52,438 nucleotides of DNA from JABCPE02 sp963506915 (GTDB lineage Bacteria > Bacteroidota > Bacteroidia > Flavobacteriales > Weeksellaceae): assembly GCA_963506915.1 (NCBI GenBank), contig CAUORE010000012.1, positions 1 to 52,438 on the forward strand, given 5' to 3'. Made by a program: the position numbers and the translations under genes. Shown one piece after another: positions 7,945 through 17,117 of this stretch. The notes below the pieces were generated by a model that did not search any database, was not told the origin of the DNA, and worked only from the letters and a program-made list of their open reading frames with translations. The stretch's first letter is position 1; every line of letters starts with the position of its first letter.

Positions 7945-9471
7945 TTATGAAACCAATACCTCTCCTGTCATTTTTTCAGGAATTTTTATTCCCATGATAT
8001 GGAGAATGGTAGGCGCCACATCACCTAATTTTCCTCTTTTGAGCTGCCATGTTTTGTCTTTATCCATCACAATCAGAGGAACTAAACTAGTGGTATGGTT
8101 GGTATTAGGCGAACCATCTTCGTTTATCATATAGTCTGAATTACCATGGTCAGCGAGGATAAGCACCGTGTAGTCGTTTTCATAGGCTGTATTGGCGACA
8201 TCTTTTATGCATTCATCCACCACTTCGCATGCTTTTACCACTGCATCGAAAACGCCCGTATGCCCCACCATATCAGGGTTAGCAAAATTTAAGCAAACAA
8301 AATCTGCTGTCTGTTTCTGCAATTCTGGAATGATGGCATTACGAATATCAAAAGCTGCCATTTCAGGCTTTAAATCATAAGTTTTCACATCCCTAGGGCT
8401 TGGGCAGAGTATTCTTTTTTCGTTTTCAAACTCGGTTTCACGCCCTCCTGAAAAGAAGAATGTCACATGAGGATATTTTTCGGTTTCGGCGATTCTGATC
8501 TGGGATTTCCCCTCTCTCTCCAAAACTTCCCCCAGAGTTTCATGGATAATTTCCTCATCATAGACGATTTTGATGTTTTCAAAATCTCGGTCATAGTTGG
8601 TCATTGTCACAAAATAGAGATTCAGTTTTTTCATTCCAAATTCTGGAAAATCCTTTTGCGAAAGAACTTCTGTAAGCTCGCGACCCCTGTCCGTACGGAA
8701 ATTGTAGAAAATAACCACATCGCCTTCCTGAATATTTCCCACAGGATTTTGGTTTTCATCAGTTAAAATAATCGGCTCGATAAATTCATCCAAAACATTA
8801 TTTTGGTAAGAATTTTCCACCGCTTCCAGCGCATTTTGTGTTTTTACCCCCACTCCATTGACCAAAGCATCGTAGGCTTTTTTTACTCTTTCCCAGCGTT
8901 TGTCCCTATCCATCGCAAAAAAACGCCCTGTGACAGTCGCCAGTTTCCCTGTGGTTTTGGCTAAATATTCCTGAATTTCTTTTACAAAAACCTTTCCTCT
9001 GTGCGGATCGCAGTCACGCCCATCAGTAAAGGCATGAACAAAAACATTTTTCAATCCCAAATCTTTGGCTTCATCCAGAAGAGCCTCTAAATGAGTGATA
9101 TGCGAATGAACACCGCCATCAGACAACAACCCAAGGAGATGGACATTTTTATTGTTTTTCTGTGCGTGTAAAAATGCATCTTGGATAGGTTTTTCTTTAC
9201 CCAAAGTTCCATTTTTCACAGCTAAATTCAGCCTCGTAAGGTTCTGATAGACAACCCTTCCCGCGCCCAAATTCATATGTCCTACTTCGGAATTACCAAT
9301 TTGTCCTTCGGGAAGTCCCACTTCCAAGCCTGATGCATGCAGCTGAGTGTGAGGATATTTCTGATAGCAGCTGTCCACAAACGGCGTGTGAGCCTTGGTA
9401 ATTGCACATACTTCGGGATTCTCAGCCAATCCCCAGCCGTCTAATATTGCGAGTAAAACTTTTTTTGACAT
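7945..9471 (-). CDS. gpmI: 2,3-bisphosphoglycerate-independent phosphoglycerate mutase
   Basis: Interconverts 3- and 2-phosphoglycerate in glycolysis through a phosphoserine intermediate, with two Mn2+ ions. The 508-residue protein is full length. Visible motifs: LLAILDGWG at the N-terminus (metal-binding Asp11), GQIGNSEVGHMNLGAGR with the nucleophile at Ser61, the insertion-domain HAFTDGRDCDPHRG near 150, and the C-terminal ILADHGNSDYM metal-binding segment. All key residues appear present. The start at 9471 gives the standard N-terminus. Confidence 0.97.
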   Translation of the reverse strand: MSKKVLLAILDGWGLAENPEVCAITKAHTPFVDSCYQKYPHTQLHASGLEVGLPEGQIGNSEVGHMNLGAGRVVYQNLTRLNLAVKNGTLGKEKPIQDAFLHAQKNNKNVHLLGLLSDGGVHSHITHLEALLDEAKDLGLKNVFVHAFTDGRDCDPHRGKVFVKEIQEYLAKTTGKLATVTGRFFAMDRDKRWERVKKAYDALVNGVGVKTQNALEAVENSYQNNVLDEFIEPIILTDENQNPVGNIQEGDVVIFYNFRTDRGRELTEVLSQKDFPEFGMKKLNLYFVTMTNYDRDFENIKIVYDEEIIHETLGEVLEREGKSQIRIAETEKYPHVTFFFSGGRETEFENEKRILCPSPRDVKTYDLKPEMAAFDIRNAIIPELQKQTADFVCLNFANPDMVGHTGVFDAVVKACEVVDECIKDVANTAYENDYTVLILADHGNSDYMINEDGSPNTNHTTSLVPLIVMDKDKTWQLKRGKLGDVAPTILHIMGIKIPEKMTGEVLVS

Positions 9472-9512
9472 TTCTTATAATTTTACTGCTAATTTACGAA
9501 AAATTATTGATT

Positions 9513-10931
9513 TTAGTTTTGTTTTTCATTGGGTAATTCTATGCTTGAAGCTGGTTTTTCATCAGGAAGGTTAATAAATTGATAATAAAGCACTTTGGAC
9601 AAAAATCTTTCATCTTTTTGGCTTTTAACATAATCAAAACGATAAGTGGAATAAATTTCATCAGGATAATATTCCAAAAGCAGAGAATCATTAAAATCAA
9701 ATCTATAAACAGCATCAAAATCACTTACTTTCTGAACTTTTATATTATAAATTGTCCCCAAATAACCCCAGTTTACAAAGCTACAAAGCAAAAGTGTTCC
9801 GTAGAAATACCAAATCATTTGGTTAAAAAGATAGAAATTGGTTTTTCTGTACTCTATCTTTAAGTAAGTGAATATCAAACCGATAACAGACAAAATGAGA
9901 AATGCATAAACTCCCAGCCTTTTGTAGGTAAGCCCCCAGTGGTAGATGTATTCAGTATTTTTGATAAGGGCAGAAAGAACAAGTAGCGAGTTAAGAACTA
10001 TCCACATTTTAGCTAACTTTTTAAGTAACAATGATTTATCATCAAAATTAAAATAAGACCTAAAGTAAAGCATCAATAGTAAAACTGCCATTACAATGGA
10101 CAAAATAACAACATTTACACGGCTGTGCGTGTCCGCAGAAAGGTTCGCCAGCCTGTTTGTATCAACTTGGAAAAACTGTTCATAATTAAAAACCAGAATA
10201 AAAACCAGCAAAAGAAGATTGAGCAGAACAAAAGTCAGCACGCCTATTTTTCTTTCAGAATCAAGGTCTAAAAACTCTAAAAATGGTTTAAATTTCTGAT
10301 TTTTAACTCTTTCTGAAAATTCATTTTGTAGAAATTGGTTTCGTCGCAAGAAAAATTTTGCCCCTGAAAAATTCCAATAACCAAACGAGAAATAAAATGC
10401 CAAAGCAGCCACTACGAAAAACCAGCTATCAATGTCCAATTCATAAAGATAAACCTCTGAAAATATGGAACTTCCCATACTATAAATCCAGAAAAAGAAC
10501 AAGAAAAACAGGATTGGAATCACTAGAATAATGATGGATTTAAAATTAAATTTAGAGTTTTCATCTCTGATAATCCATGTATTAAAATCAAAGAAACGAT
10601 ACGGGAAAACGATATTATTCATTGCCGCTATCGGGACAGCCAGAATGCTTTTGAGCCTTCTATATTTTGACTTAAATCTCAGCAGCAACAAGGAAAAAGA
10701 AACCGACAAAAACGAAACGAAATCTCCATACCACATAAAAGCAAAAGCCGACAAAATGGACAACGCAAAAATGATAAAAAACTCTCTGTTTTTCCTTTTT
10801 TTATGGGTTTTTACCAAAGTGATAACACTGAGAAAAATAGCTAATAATCCTACATTTAAGCCAAAAGATTCTCTGTAAAAAAGCGCTGTAGCTACTGCTG
10901 TAGTCAGCATAATTAAATGATGTGTTTTCAT
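9513..10931 (-). CDS. DUF4173-like multi-pass membrane protein
   Basis: A 472-residue membrane protein with about twelve hydrophobic segments. The layout and segments such as VPIAAMNNIVFPYRFFDF and LLLMLYFRSYFNFDD resemble the DUF4153/DUF4173 group of Bacteroidota proteins, whose function is unknown. The C-terminal 70 residues are polar and probably face away from the membrane. The gene follows the winged-helix regulator gene on the same strand, and an inverted repeat identical in its arms to the one in front of the regulator operon lies 33 bases upstream of its start. It is therefore probably under the same regulator. Confidence 0.75.
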   Translation of the reverse strand: MKTHHLIMLTTAVATALFYRESFGLNVGLLAIFLSVITLVKTHKKRKNREFFIIFALSILSAFAFMWYGDFVSFLSVSFSLLLLRFKSKYRRLKSILAVPIAAMNNIVFPYRFFDFNTWIIRDENSKFNFKSIIILVIPILFFLFFFWIYSMGSSIFSEVYLYELDIDSWFFVVAALAFYFSFGYWNFSGAKFFLRRNQFLQNEFSERVKNQKFKPFLEFLDLDSERKIGVLTFVLLNLLLLVFILVFNYEQFFQVDTNRLANLSADTHSRVNVVILSIVMAVLLLMLYFRSYFNFDDKSLLLKKLAKMWIVLNSLLVLSALIKNTEYIYHWGLTYKRLGVYAFLILSVIGLIFTYLKIEYRKTNFYLFNQMIWYFYGTLLLCSFVNWGYLGTIYNIKVQKVSDFDAVYRFDFNDSLLLEYYPDEIYSTYRFDYVKSQKDERFLSKVLYYQFINLPDEKPASSIELPNEKQN

Positions 10932-10963
10932 AATATTTAAAAATTAAAATTAACAATCCAAAG

Positions 10964-10982
10964 AACTTTGTATTTCAAAGTT
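10964..10982. promoter_or_regulatory. Inverted-repeat operator 2 (AACTTTG-N5-CAAAGTT)
   Basis: Perfect 7-bp arms separated by five bases, located between the regulator gene stop and the DUF4173-like gene start. The same arms and spacing occur at 11928-11946. This is inferred to be a binding site for the winged-helix protein encoded at 11002-11292. Confidence 0.6.
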
Positions 10983-11001
10983 TAAAAGCAAAAAAATATA
11001 G

Positions 11002-11292
11002 TTATTTCATCAATAATTTTTCTAAAGTATTGATATGCTGGTTAAAAGCCTCTCTCCCCGCCTGCGTAACGCGATAGGAAGTTTTTGGTTTTTTGCCAAC
11101 GAATTCTTTTTTTACCTCGATATATCCTGATTTTTCAAGGGCTGTGCTGTGGCTTGCCAAGTTGCCATCAGTGATGTTAAGGAGGTTTTTCATTTCGCTG
11201 AAATCAACCCAGTCATTCACGATAAGGACAGACATAATGCCCAGCCTTACGCGACTTTCAAATTCCTTATTGAGCTGATTGATATTAAACAT
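11002..11292 (-). CDS. Small winged-helix transcriptional regulator
   Basis: A 96-residue protein that is almost entirely one winged helix-turn-helix domain (MarR/ArsR-like, of the short HTH type). SRVRLGIMSVLIVNDWVDFSEM leads into the recognition region LLNITDGNLASHSTALEKSGYIEVKKEF, and the wing is GKKPKTSYRVTQAGREAF. It lacks a ligand-binding domain. I chose the ATG at 11292; a GTG at 11298 is also possible. It lies 11 bases after the membrane protein gene at 11304-11921, an arrangement seen for regulators that respond to membrane-related cues. Two matching inverted repeats suggest autoregulation plus control of the downstream DUF4173-like gene. Confidence 0.85.
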   Translation of the reverse strand: MFNINQLNKEFESRVRLGIMSVLIVNDWVDFSEMKNLLNITDGNLASHSTALEKSGYIEVKKEFVGKKPKTSYRVTQAGREAFNQHINTLEKLLMK

Positions 11293-11303
11293 TTTCACTA
11301 AAA

Positions 11304-11921
11304 TTATTGATATTTTTTATACAAAATAAGCCCATAAATAATATGCAACAACCCAAATCCTAACGCCCAGAATACCAATCCATACCCCAGCAAAAATGAT
11401 GAGAGCAAGCCTAAAATAACCTCACAAATCCCTAAATATCTAATGTCAGAATAAGTGTATTTAGAGGCGTTGATAAGAGATAATCCATAAAAAATCAATG
11501 TACAAGGCGCTAAAAATGCATAAAAATGATGAAAAAGAAGCCCCAGACAAAAAATTCCCCCAGTAACCAACGGAATGGAGAAATTGATTATCAGAAGTTT
11601 AGTAGATGTAGTCCAGATAGGAAGTTCTTTTCTTTTACTCTTTCTTACTGTGAAGAAAACTGCCGCAGCCAAAGAGAAAACAAGCACTACAAGGGCAACT
11701 AAAATCAGTTCGGATATAAAATTAAAATCATAAAATTTAGGATATCTGTCAAAATAACTAATCCCTTCCCTTTCAAAAGCGAAAAACACATACACCGCTC
11801 CCAAAATAGCAAAAATCCCTACAAAAACTCCAGACAACCCGCTCAGTGAGATAAAACGGGAACTTTTCTCCATAATAGAGCGAATGTGAGATAAATCTTC
11901 TTGATAATTTTTAGTATCCAT
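11304..11921 (-). CDS. Membrane protein encoded with the winged-helix regulator
   Basis: A 205-residue protein with a short soluble N-terminus (MDTKNYQEDLSHIRSIMEKSS) and about six transmembrane segments. I do not recognise a named family. I chose the ATG at 11921 over an upstream TTG at 11942 because the TTG would put the promoter -7 box and the inverted repeat inside the gene. It is the first gene of a two-gene unit with the winged-helix regulator. Proteins of this layout encoded next to a small winged-helix regulator are common in Bacteroidota; a sensor or effector role is possible but not shown. Confidence 0.75.
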   Translation of the reverse strand: MDTKNYQEDLSHIRSIMEKSSRFISLSGLSGVFVGIFAILGAVYVFFAFEREGISYFDRYPKFYDFNFISELILVALVVLVFSLAAAVFFTVRKSKRKELPIWTTSTKLLIINFSIPLVTGGIFCLGLLFHHFYAFLAPCTLIFYGLSLINASKYTYSDIRYLGICEVILGLLSSFLLGYGLVFWALGFGLLHIIYGLILYKKYQ

Positions 11922-11927
11922 AAAAAG

Positions 11928-11946
11928 AACTTTGAATTGCAAAGTT
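11928..11946. promoter_or_regulatory. Inverted-repeat operator 1 overlapping a -7 box
   Basis: AACTTTG-N5-CAAAGTT with perfect arms, directly upstream of the ATG at 11921. On the minus strand one arm is part of TAACTTTG (11940-11947), a perfect match to the Bacteroidota -7 consensus TAnnTTTG. A protein bound here would block the promoter, which fits autorepression by the regulator in this operon. Confidence 0.65.
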
Positions 11947-12002
11947 AATATTTATTTTGAAAAATCAAAATTATTTAATTGTTTTTTAGCGTTAAAAATT
12001 AC

Positions 12003-12683
12003 TTATTTTTTAGTTTTATCAAAGATAATGACAGGAGCAGGAACCTTATCATAAGGATTATTGTATTCCCAAAAGAAGGAATGGTATTCTTTGACAATTT
12101 CGCCTTTTTGAGCATCCATTTCTATATTAACCATAGTGATACAGTCTTCTTTGGTTCTCTGATGAGCATCCCAGCTGATATACCACATGGGAACTTCTTT
12201 TTCATCAATTTTTCTATATATCCTTGTATACATGCCTAATAATTCTGCTTTACGGCTTTTCATATACGCCAAAACCTTCTCTAATGGATATTTTTCAAAA
12301 GGTTTGTCATAATCTATGCTCTTTGTTAGGATACCCTTTTCATCATAGAAATTCCATACCCCTATACGAAAACCTCCTCCATCAAAAACTTTACCTTCTT
12401 CTTTTAGGATTCCTGTAGAATAGAAATGATAAAGAAATTTTACATTGAATTCATTTTTTAAAGACACATAACGCCCATAACCTCTTTTGGTGGTAATTTC
12501 TGTCACCTGATTTCCCAAACTGTCAGTATAAATATATTTTCCGTTTTTCTTATTTTCATTAAATCGTTTGATATCAAACCTTTTTTCGACTTTTATCTGC
12601 TCGTTTTTTACTTCTGTTTTTTTGTTCTGTCCATTGCATGAAGATAATAAACAAAGCAAATGGAATAAAATAATCTTTTTCAT
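12003..12683 (-). CDS. Predicted lipoprotein of unknown function
   Basis: A 226-residue protein with a signal peptide and a lipobox (LLSSCNGQN; Cys16), so it is probably anchored in the outer or inner membrane. The mature part is hydrophilic. A segment around residues 75-120 (SLKNEFNVKFLYHFYSTGILKEEG...GVWNFYDEKGILTKSIDY) resembles YwqK/MORN-like repeats, which have the pattern YY-G-L-EG-G-WK-Y. The neighbouring genes give no further clue. A terminator-like hairpin separates it from the TPR gene upstream. Confidence 0.75.
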   Translation of the reverse strand: MKKIILFHLLCLLSSCNGQNKKTEVKNEQIKVEKRFDIKRFNENKKNGKYIYTDSLGNQVTEITTKRGYGRYVSLKNEFNVKFLYHFYSTGILKEEGKVFDGGGFRIGVWNFYDEKGILTKSIDYDKPFEKYPLEKVLAYMKSRKAELLGMYTRIYRKIDEKEVPMWYISWDAHQRTKEDCITMVNIEMDAQKGEIVKEYHSFFWEYNNPYDKVPAPVIIFDKTKK

Positions 12684-12703
12684 AAGGTTTTTATTTTTTT
12701 TAA

Positions 12704-12735
12704 AAAATAAGCCCTACAAAAATAGAGCTTATTTT
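12704..12735 (-). terminator. Terminator after the TPR gene
   Basis: AAAATAAGC and GCTTATTTT form a 9-bp stem; on the minus strand it is followed by T residues just past the TPR protein stop codon. Confidence 0.6.
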
Positions 12736-12742
12736 ATATAAA

Positions 12743-14116
12743 TTATTTTTTCAAAGAATCTTCTAACTTCTTGAACTGGTTATACTTATCCATATTGTCC
12801 AAATTCATGTAGATTCCTTTCAGAGTACTTACTACTTCTACATTTTTAGGCTCAATGGAATGCCATTTTTCAAGGTAAGGAAGAGCTTTTTTGAAAGTTT
12901 CTCTTCTCTTTTCCATCAATTTATTCATTTCATTGATTTTCTTAGCTTTTTGGAAAGCTCGGATTTGCTCCAATGTCTTTTCATCATCCTTTAAATGAAC
13001 AGCATAAGCCAAACCTTGCAGCGCTAAAACATAGTTTCCATCAATTTCCAATGCCTTTTTGAATGATTTTTCAGCATCCGCCAAAGTAGCATTATCCTGA
13101 CTTTGTAAGAAACCTAAATTATACCAAGATTCCTTGTCATTAGGGTTTTTAGCAACTTGATTTTTAAGGTTTTGGATAAATTCTGAAGTTTTTCCAGATC
13201 TGTAATAAGCAACTCCTTGTAATTCTGACAATCTCTGATTGTTAGGGAATTTTTTAAGTCCTTTTTCTATCAAAACCAAAGCTTCATCATATCTCGCAGC
13301 ATCCACCAAAAGTCTTATGTTTGATTCATATAGCTCTAGTTCTACGCTCGGAGTTGATTGAGTTTTTAGGTCTTTGTATTCATTTGAACCAGATTTTTTA
13401 ATCAATTCAAAAGAGTTTTTATCAAAAGACTGAACCTGCCCAGTTTTCACATCTGTCGCCAAATACTGAGTTGTAACTCCTGTGTACCCGCTATTAATCA
13501 GACCATTATAAATCTCTATCGCTTCATTATTTTTTCCAGCCGCTTGATAGTTTATCCCTGCGTAGTAAAGATAAGTTTTATCCTCGTTTCCTACAGCTTT
13601 CAGTAAGTTGTATACTTCTTCGTATTTTTCTGCTGCTTTGTTGTAGTTTTTAACTTGATAAGCTTTGTAAGCTTCATCACTTGCAGATTTCAAAAGCGGA
13701 TTTACAAAACTATTTACTTTTTCAGTAGTTTTTGGCGTGTAGTTCTCAACTTTTAATCCTTGTATTCCACTTTTTTCAGCAGCTTCTTTTCCTACAAAGA
13801 ATACTTTCTTTTTATCGCTGTTTTTCCCTGTATAAATCGTTTTTAAATCGCTGATTTTACCTAAAAGAGCTGCTCCTTCTCTGGTTTTTCCTTCTTTTAT
13901 CAATAAAACTCCTTTCGCGTAATAGTATTCCTCTAAAACTGATGGCTCGAGCAGATACAGCTGGTCGTTCAATAGACCTTCAGCCTTTGAAATTTCTGCT
14001 TTAGCTGCTGCTATATCGTTTTTTTCTATCGCTTTAGAAGCGTTTTGGATTTCTTTTTTCTGTGCAAAAGCGAATGATGCACTCACTAATGCTAAACTTA
14101 AAACTATTTTTTTCAT
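12743..14116 (-). CDS. Secreted tetratricopeptide-repeat protein
   Basis: A 457-residue protein with a clear signal peptide (KKIVLSLALVSASFAFAQ). TPR-type helices fill most of it: around 155-205 (YQVKNYNKAAEKYEEVYNL), 270-300 (AARYDEALVLIEKGLKKFPNN), 320-360 (SWYNLGFLQ...LADAEKSFKKALEIDGNY) and near the C-terminus (ALPYLEKWHSIEPKN). TPRs mediate protein contacts; the likely location is the periplasm. The gene begins 24 bases after gyrA ends on the same strand, so it may be co-transcribed with gyrA, which is a common neighbour in this group. No enzymatic domain is visible. Confidence 0.85.
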   Translation of the reverse strand: MKKIVLSLALVSASFAFAQKKEIQNASKAIEKNDIAAAKAEISKAEGLLNDQLYLLEPSVLEEYYYAKGVLLIKEGKTREGAALLGKISDLKTIYTGKNSDKKKVFFVGKEAAEKSGIQGLKVENYTPKTTEKVNSFVNPLLKSASDEAYKAYQVKNYNKAAEKYEEVYNLLKAVGNEDKTYLYYAGINYQAAGKNNEAIEIYNGLINSGYTGVTTQYLATDVKTGQVQSFDKNSFELIKKSGSNEYKDLKTQSTPSVELELYESNIRLLVDAARYDEALVLIEKGLKKFPNNQRLSELQGVAYYRSGKTSEFIQNLKNQVAKNPNDKESWYNLGFLQSQDNATLADAEKSFKKALEIDGNYVLALQGLAYAVHLKDDEKTLEQIRAFQKAKKINEMNKLMEKRRETFKKALPYLEKWHSIEPKNVEVVSTLKGIYMNLDNMDKYNQFKKLEDSLKK

Positions 14117-14140
14117 GTTAATGATAATTTTTATTTAATT

Positions 14141-16660
14141 CTATTCTGAAACATTTTCTGTGTTTTCCGTGTTTTCACCTTCCTCAGTTTGCTCTTCGGC
14201 ATCTTCTACATCTTTATCCATTTCTACTTTCGCCACCGCCGCGATTTCATCACTTCCTTTGAGATTGATAAGTTTCACCCCTTGGGTATTTCTTCCCATC
14301 ACGCGGAGTTCTTCCACAGCCATACGGATAGCCACACCAGATTTATTGATAATCATCAGACCATCTTCATCCGTTACATTTTGTATCGCGATGAGTTTTC
14401 CTGTTTTTTCAGTGATATTCAGGGTAATAACTCCTTTTCCACCTCTGTTGGTGACTCTGTAATCCTCCACCGCTGTTCTCTTTCCGTATCCTTTTTCAGA
14501 AACAACCAAAACAGACTCTTTCTCCAAATCATTAGCGATAATCATACCGATTACTTCATCATTGTCCTCTAATGTGATACCTCTCACCCCGATAGAAGTT
14601 CTTCCCACAGCTCTTACTTTTTCCTCTGGGAAACGGATACATTTACCGTTTTTAGTAGCTATCATGATTTCGGATTCACCTGTGGTCAGTCTTGCTTCTA
14701 AAAGCTGGTCATCTTCACGAATTTCTATGGCATTTACCCCATTTACTCTCGGTCTAGAATACGCCTCCAATGAAGTTTTCTTGATAACACCATTTTTGGT
14801 AACCATCACCACATACATGCTATTTACATAGTCTACATCTTTCAGGTCATTGGTTCTGATATACGCCTTGATTTTATCATCCGGCTCAATGTTGATAAGG
14901 TTCTGTACTGCCCTTCCTTTGGCTGTTTTAGAGCCTTCTGGAATTTCGAATACGCGCAGCCAGTAGCATTTTCCTTTCTCTGTGAAGAACATCATATACT
15001 GGTGGTTGGTAGCAGATACGATGTATTCCAAGAAGTCTTCATCACGGGTTGTTGCAGCTTTATTACCTACACCTCCCCTAGACTGAACTTTGTATTCAGA
15101 AAGCAGAGTTCTCTTAATGTATCCTGCGTGAGAAATCGTAAGCACCACCTGCTCGTTTGGAATAATGTCTTCTATGGACATTTCACCACCAGAATAGTCT
15201 ATTTCTGATCTTCTTTCGTCTCCGTATTTTTCTTTGATTTCAAGAAGTTCGTTCTTGATAATCTCAAATCTTCTACCTTCATTAGATAGGATATCTTCTA
15301 AATCAGCGATAATCTTCATGATTTCCTCGTATTCATCACGAATTTTATCCAATTCCATTCCTGTAAGACGAGCAAGTCTTAAATCAAGAATAGCCTGAGC
15401 TTGAATTTCAGAAAGTTCAAATTCTGCTATCAAGCCTTCCTTCGCTGCCTGTGGATTAGCACTATGTCTAATAATCGCTATTGCCTTATCCAGCGTATCC
15501 TGAGTAGCAATCACCTTCATATACCCCTCCAAAATATGAGCTCTTTCTTTTGCTTTTTTCAGCTCGTATTCTGTTCTTCGTGTTACTACATCATGTCTAT
15601 GCTCTACGAAATTGTAGATAATATCCTTTAAATTAAGCTGTTGCGGTCTTCCGCCAACCAGCGCAATATTATTTATACTAAATGAAGTCTGCAGAGCTGT
15701 ATACTTATATAATAGGTTAAGCACCACATTTGGAATCGCATCGTTTTTCAATTCATAAACCACACGAAGCCCCTCTCTGTCAGATTCATCACGGATTTCA
15801 TAAATCCCAGGTATTTTATCCTCTTTTACTAGTTCTGCTGTTCGCTCTATCATATCCGCCTTATTCACTTGATAAGGCACCTCTGTCACCACGATAGCAT
15901 TTCGGTTTCCTATTTCCTCAAATTTCACTTTTCCTCTCAGCACCACTCGCCCTCGCCCTGTATGAAAAGCATCTCTCACGCCGTCATAGCCATAGATAAT
16001 TCCTCCTGTAGGGAAGTCTGGAGCGATTATGTGTTTCATCAGCTCATCTATGGTAATATCTCTGTTATCAATATACGCACAGATAGCATCTATACTCTCG
16101 CTAAGGTTATGCGGAGCCATATTGGTAGCCATCCCTACCGCGATACCCGAACTTCCGTTTACCAAAAGTGTAGGAATTCTTGTAGGGAGAACCGTAGGCT
16201 CTTTGGTTGTATCATCAAAGTTATTCTGAAAATCAACCGTTTCTTTATCTAAATCAGAAAGAATTTCATCTGAGATTTTTTTCAGCCTTGCTTCCGTATA
16301 ACGCATCGCTGCTGGAGGGTCTCCGTCCATAGAACCGAAGTTCCCCTGTCCATCGACCATAGGGTATCTCAAGCTCCACGGCTGCGCCATACGCACCATA
16401 GCATCATATACAGAACTGTCTCCGTGAGGGTGGTATTTACCCAAAACATCCCCTACGATTCTGGCTGATTTCAAATGTTTTTTATTGGAAAAAACTCCCA
16501 AATCATACATACCATACAAAACCCTTCTGTGAACGGGTTTCAGACCATCTCTTACATCAGGCAATGCACGGGAAACAATCACCGACATCGAATAGTCTAT
16601 GTAAGAGGACTTCATTTCATCAACAATGTTGATAGGAATTAACCTTTCTCCTGCGTTCAT
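14141..16660 (-). CDS. gyrA: DNA gyrase subunit A
   Basis: The breakage-reunion subunit of gyrase, which introduces negative supercoils together with GyrB. The 839-residue protein has the winged-helix/tower N-terminal domain with catalytic Tyr121 (AAMRYTEARL) and a C-terminal beta-pinwheel. A GyrA-box-like NRGGKG motif lies near residue 735, and the acidic tail (EDAEEQTEEGENTENTENV) is typical. In the quinolone region HGDSSVYD, the residues equivalent to E. coli Ser83 and Asp87 are Ser and Asp, so the common resistance changes are absent at these two positions. Confidence 0.98.
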   Translation of the reverse strand: MNAGERLIPINIVDEMKSSYIDYSMSVIVSRALPDVRDGLKPVHRRVLYGMYDLGVFSNKKHLKSARIVGDVLGKYHPHGDSSVYDAMVRMAQPWSLRYPMVDGQGNFGSMDGDPPAAMRYTEARLKKISDEILSDLDKETVDFQNNFDDTTKEPTVLPTRIPTLLVNGSSGIAVGMATNMAPHNLSESIDAICAYIDNRDITIDELMKHIIAPDFPTGGIIYGYDGVRDAFHTGRGRVVLRGKVKFEEIGNRNAIVVTEVPYQVNKADMIERTAELVKEDKIPGIYEIRDESDREGLRVVYELKNDAIPNVVLNLLYKYTALQTSFSINNIALVGGRPQQLNLKDIIYNFVEHRHDVVTRRTEYELKKAKERAHILEGYMKVIATQDTLDKAIAIIRHSANPQAAKEGLIAEFELSEIQAQAILDLRLARLTGMELDKIRDEYEEIMKIIADLEDILSNEGRRFEIIKNELLEIKEKYGDERRSEIDYSGGEMSIEDIIPNEQVVLTISHAGYIKRTLLSEYKVQSRGGVGNKAATTRDEDFLEYIVSATNHQYMMFFTEKGKCYWLRVFEIPEGSKTAKGRAVQNLINIEPDDKIKAYIRTNDLKDVDYVNSMYVVMVTKNGVIKKTSLEAYSRPRVNGVNAIEIREDDQLLEARLTTGESEIMIATKNGKCIRFPEEKVRAVGRTSIGVRGITLEDNDEVIGMIIANDLEKESVLVVSEKGYGKRTAVEDYRVTNRGGKGVITLNITEKTGKLIAIQNVTDEDGLMIINKSGVAIRMAVEELRVMGRNTQGVKLINLKGSDEIAAVAKVEMDKDVEDAEEQTEEGENTENTENVSE

Positions 16661-16808
16661 TTATTTTTATTAAAGTTATATGAATCAGTGCTTTATGCAC
16701 CACTATTTACATCTATTTTTTCTTTTCTATGATGAGAAATAAATAACATGGCAATTTATGAAAATTTGATTACTTTTACCAAAAAATTTAAGTTAAAAAT
16801 TTCACAAA

Positions 16809-17117
16809 ATGGCAATACTCAGTATCACTTTTCACACAGAAGAACACAAGATAAATGATTGGAATTCCTTTTTGGAAAAGGAACTTTTGGAGATTATCAA
16901 AAACTTCAGCAGAAAATTCATCATTTCTGAAGTTGAATCAGAAATGCTCTCCGAAGGTAAAAACACTAATATTTTATTATTCTTTGATAATCAATCAGAT
17001 AGGATTTATTTTTTAGAAAACGAACTTCCACATATTTCAAATAAAATTTTTGATAAATTCAGCGAAAGCGTATTGATTTTCAATACTTTTCTAAACAAAA
17101 TAGAATCAAACATCTAA
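16809..17117 (+). CDS. Small DUF4286-like protein
   Basis: A 102-residue soluble protein with an alternating strand-helix pattern resembling a ferredoxin-like fold. The C-terminal part (LPHISNKIFDKFSESVLIFNTFLNKI) resembles the DUF4286 family, small conserved proteins of unknown function in Bacteroidota. The gene is divergent from gyrA. Its last 12 bases overlap the end of the convergent HD-phosphohydrolase gene. A weak -7-like element (TACTTTTA) precedes it. Confidence 0.7.
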   Translation: MAILSITFHTEEHKINDWNSFLEKELLEIIKNFSRKFIISEVESEMLSEGKNTNILLFFDNQSDRIYFLENELPHISNKIFDKFSESVLIFNTFLNKIESNI

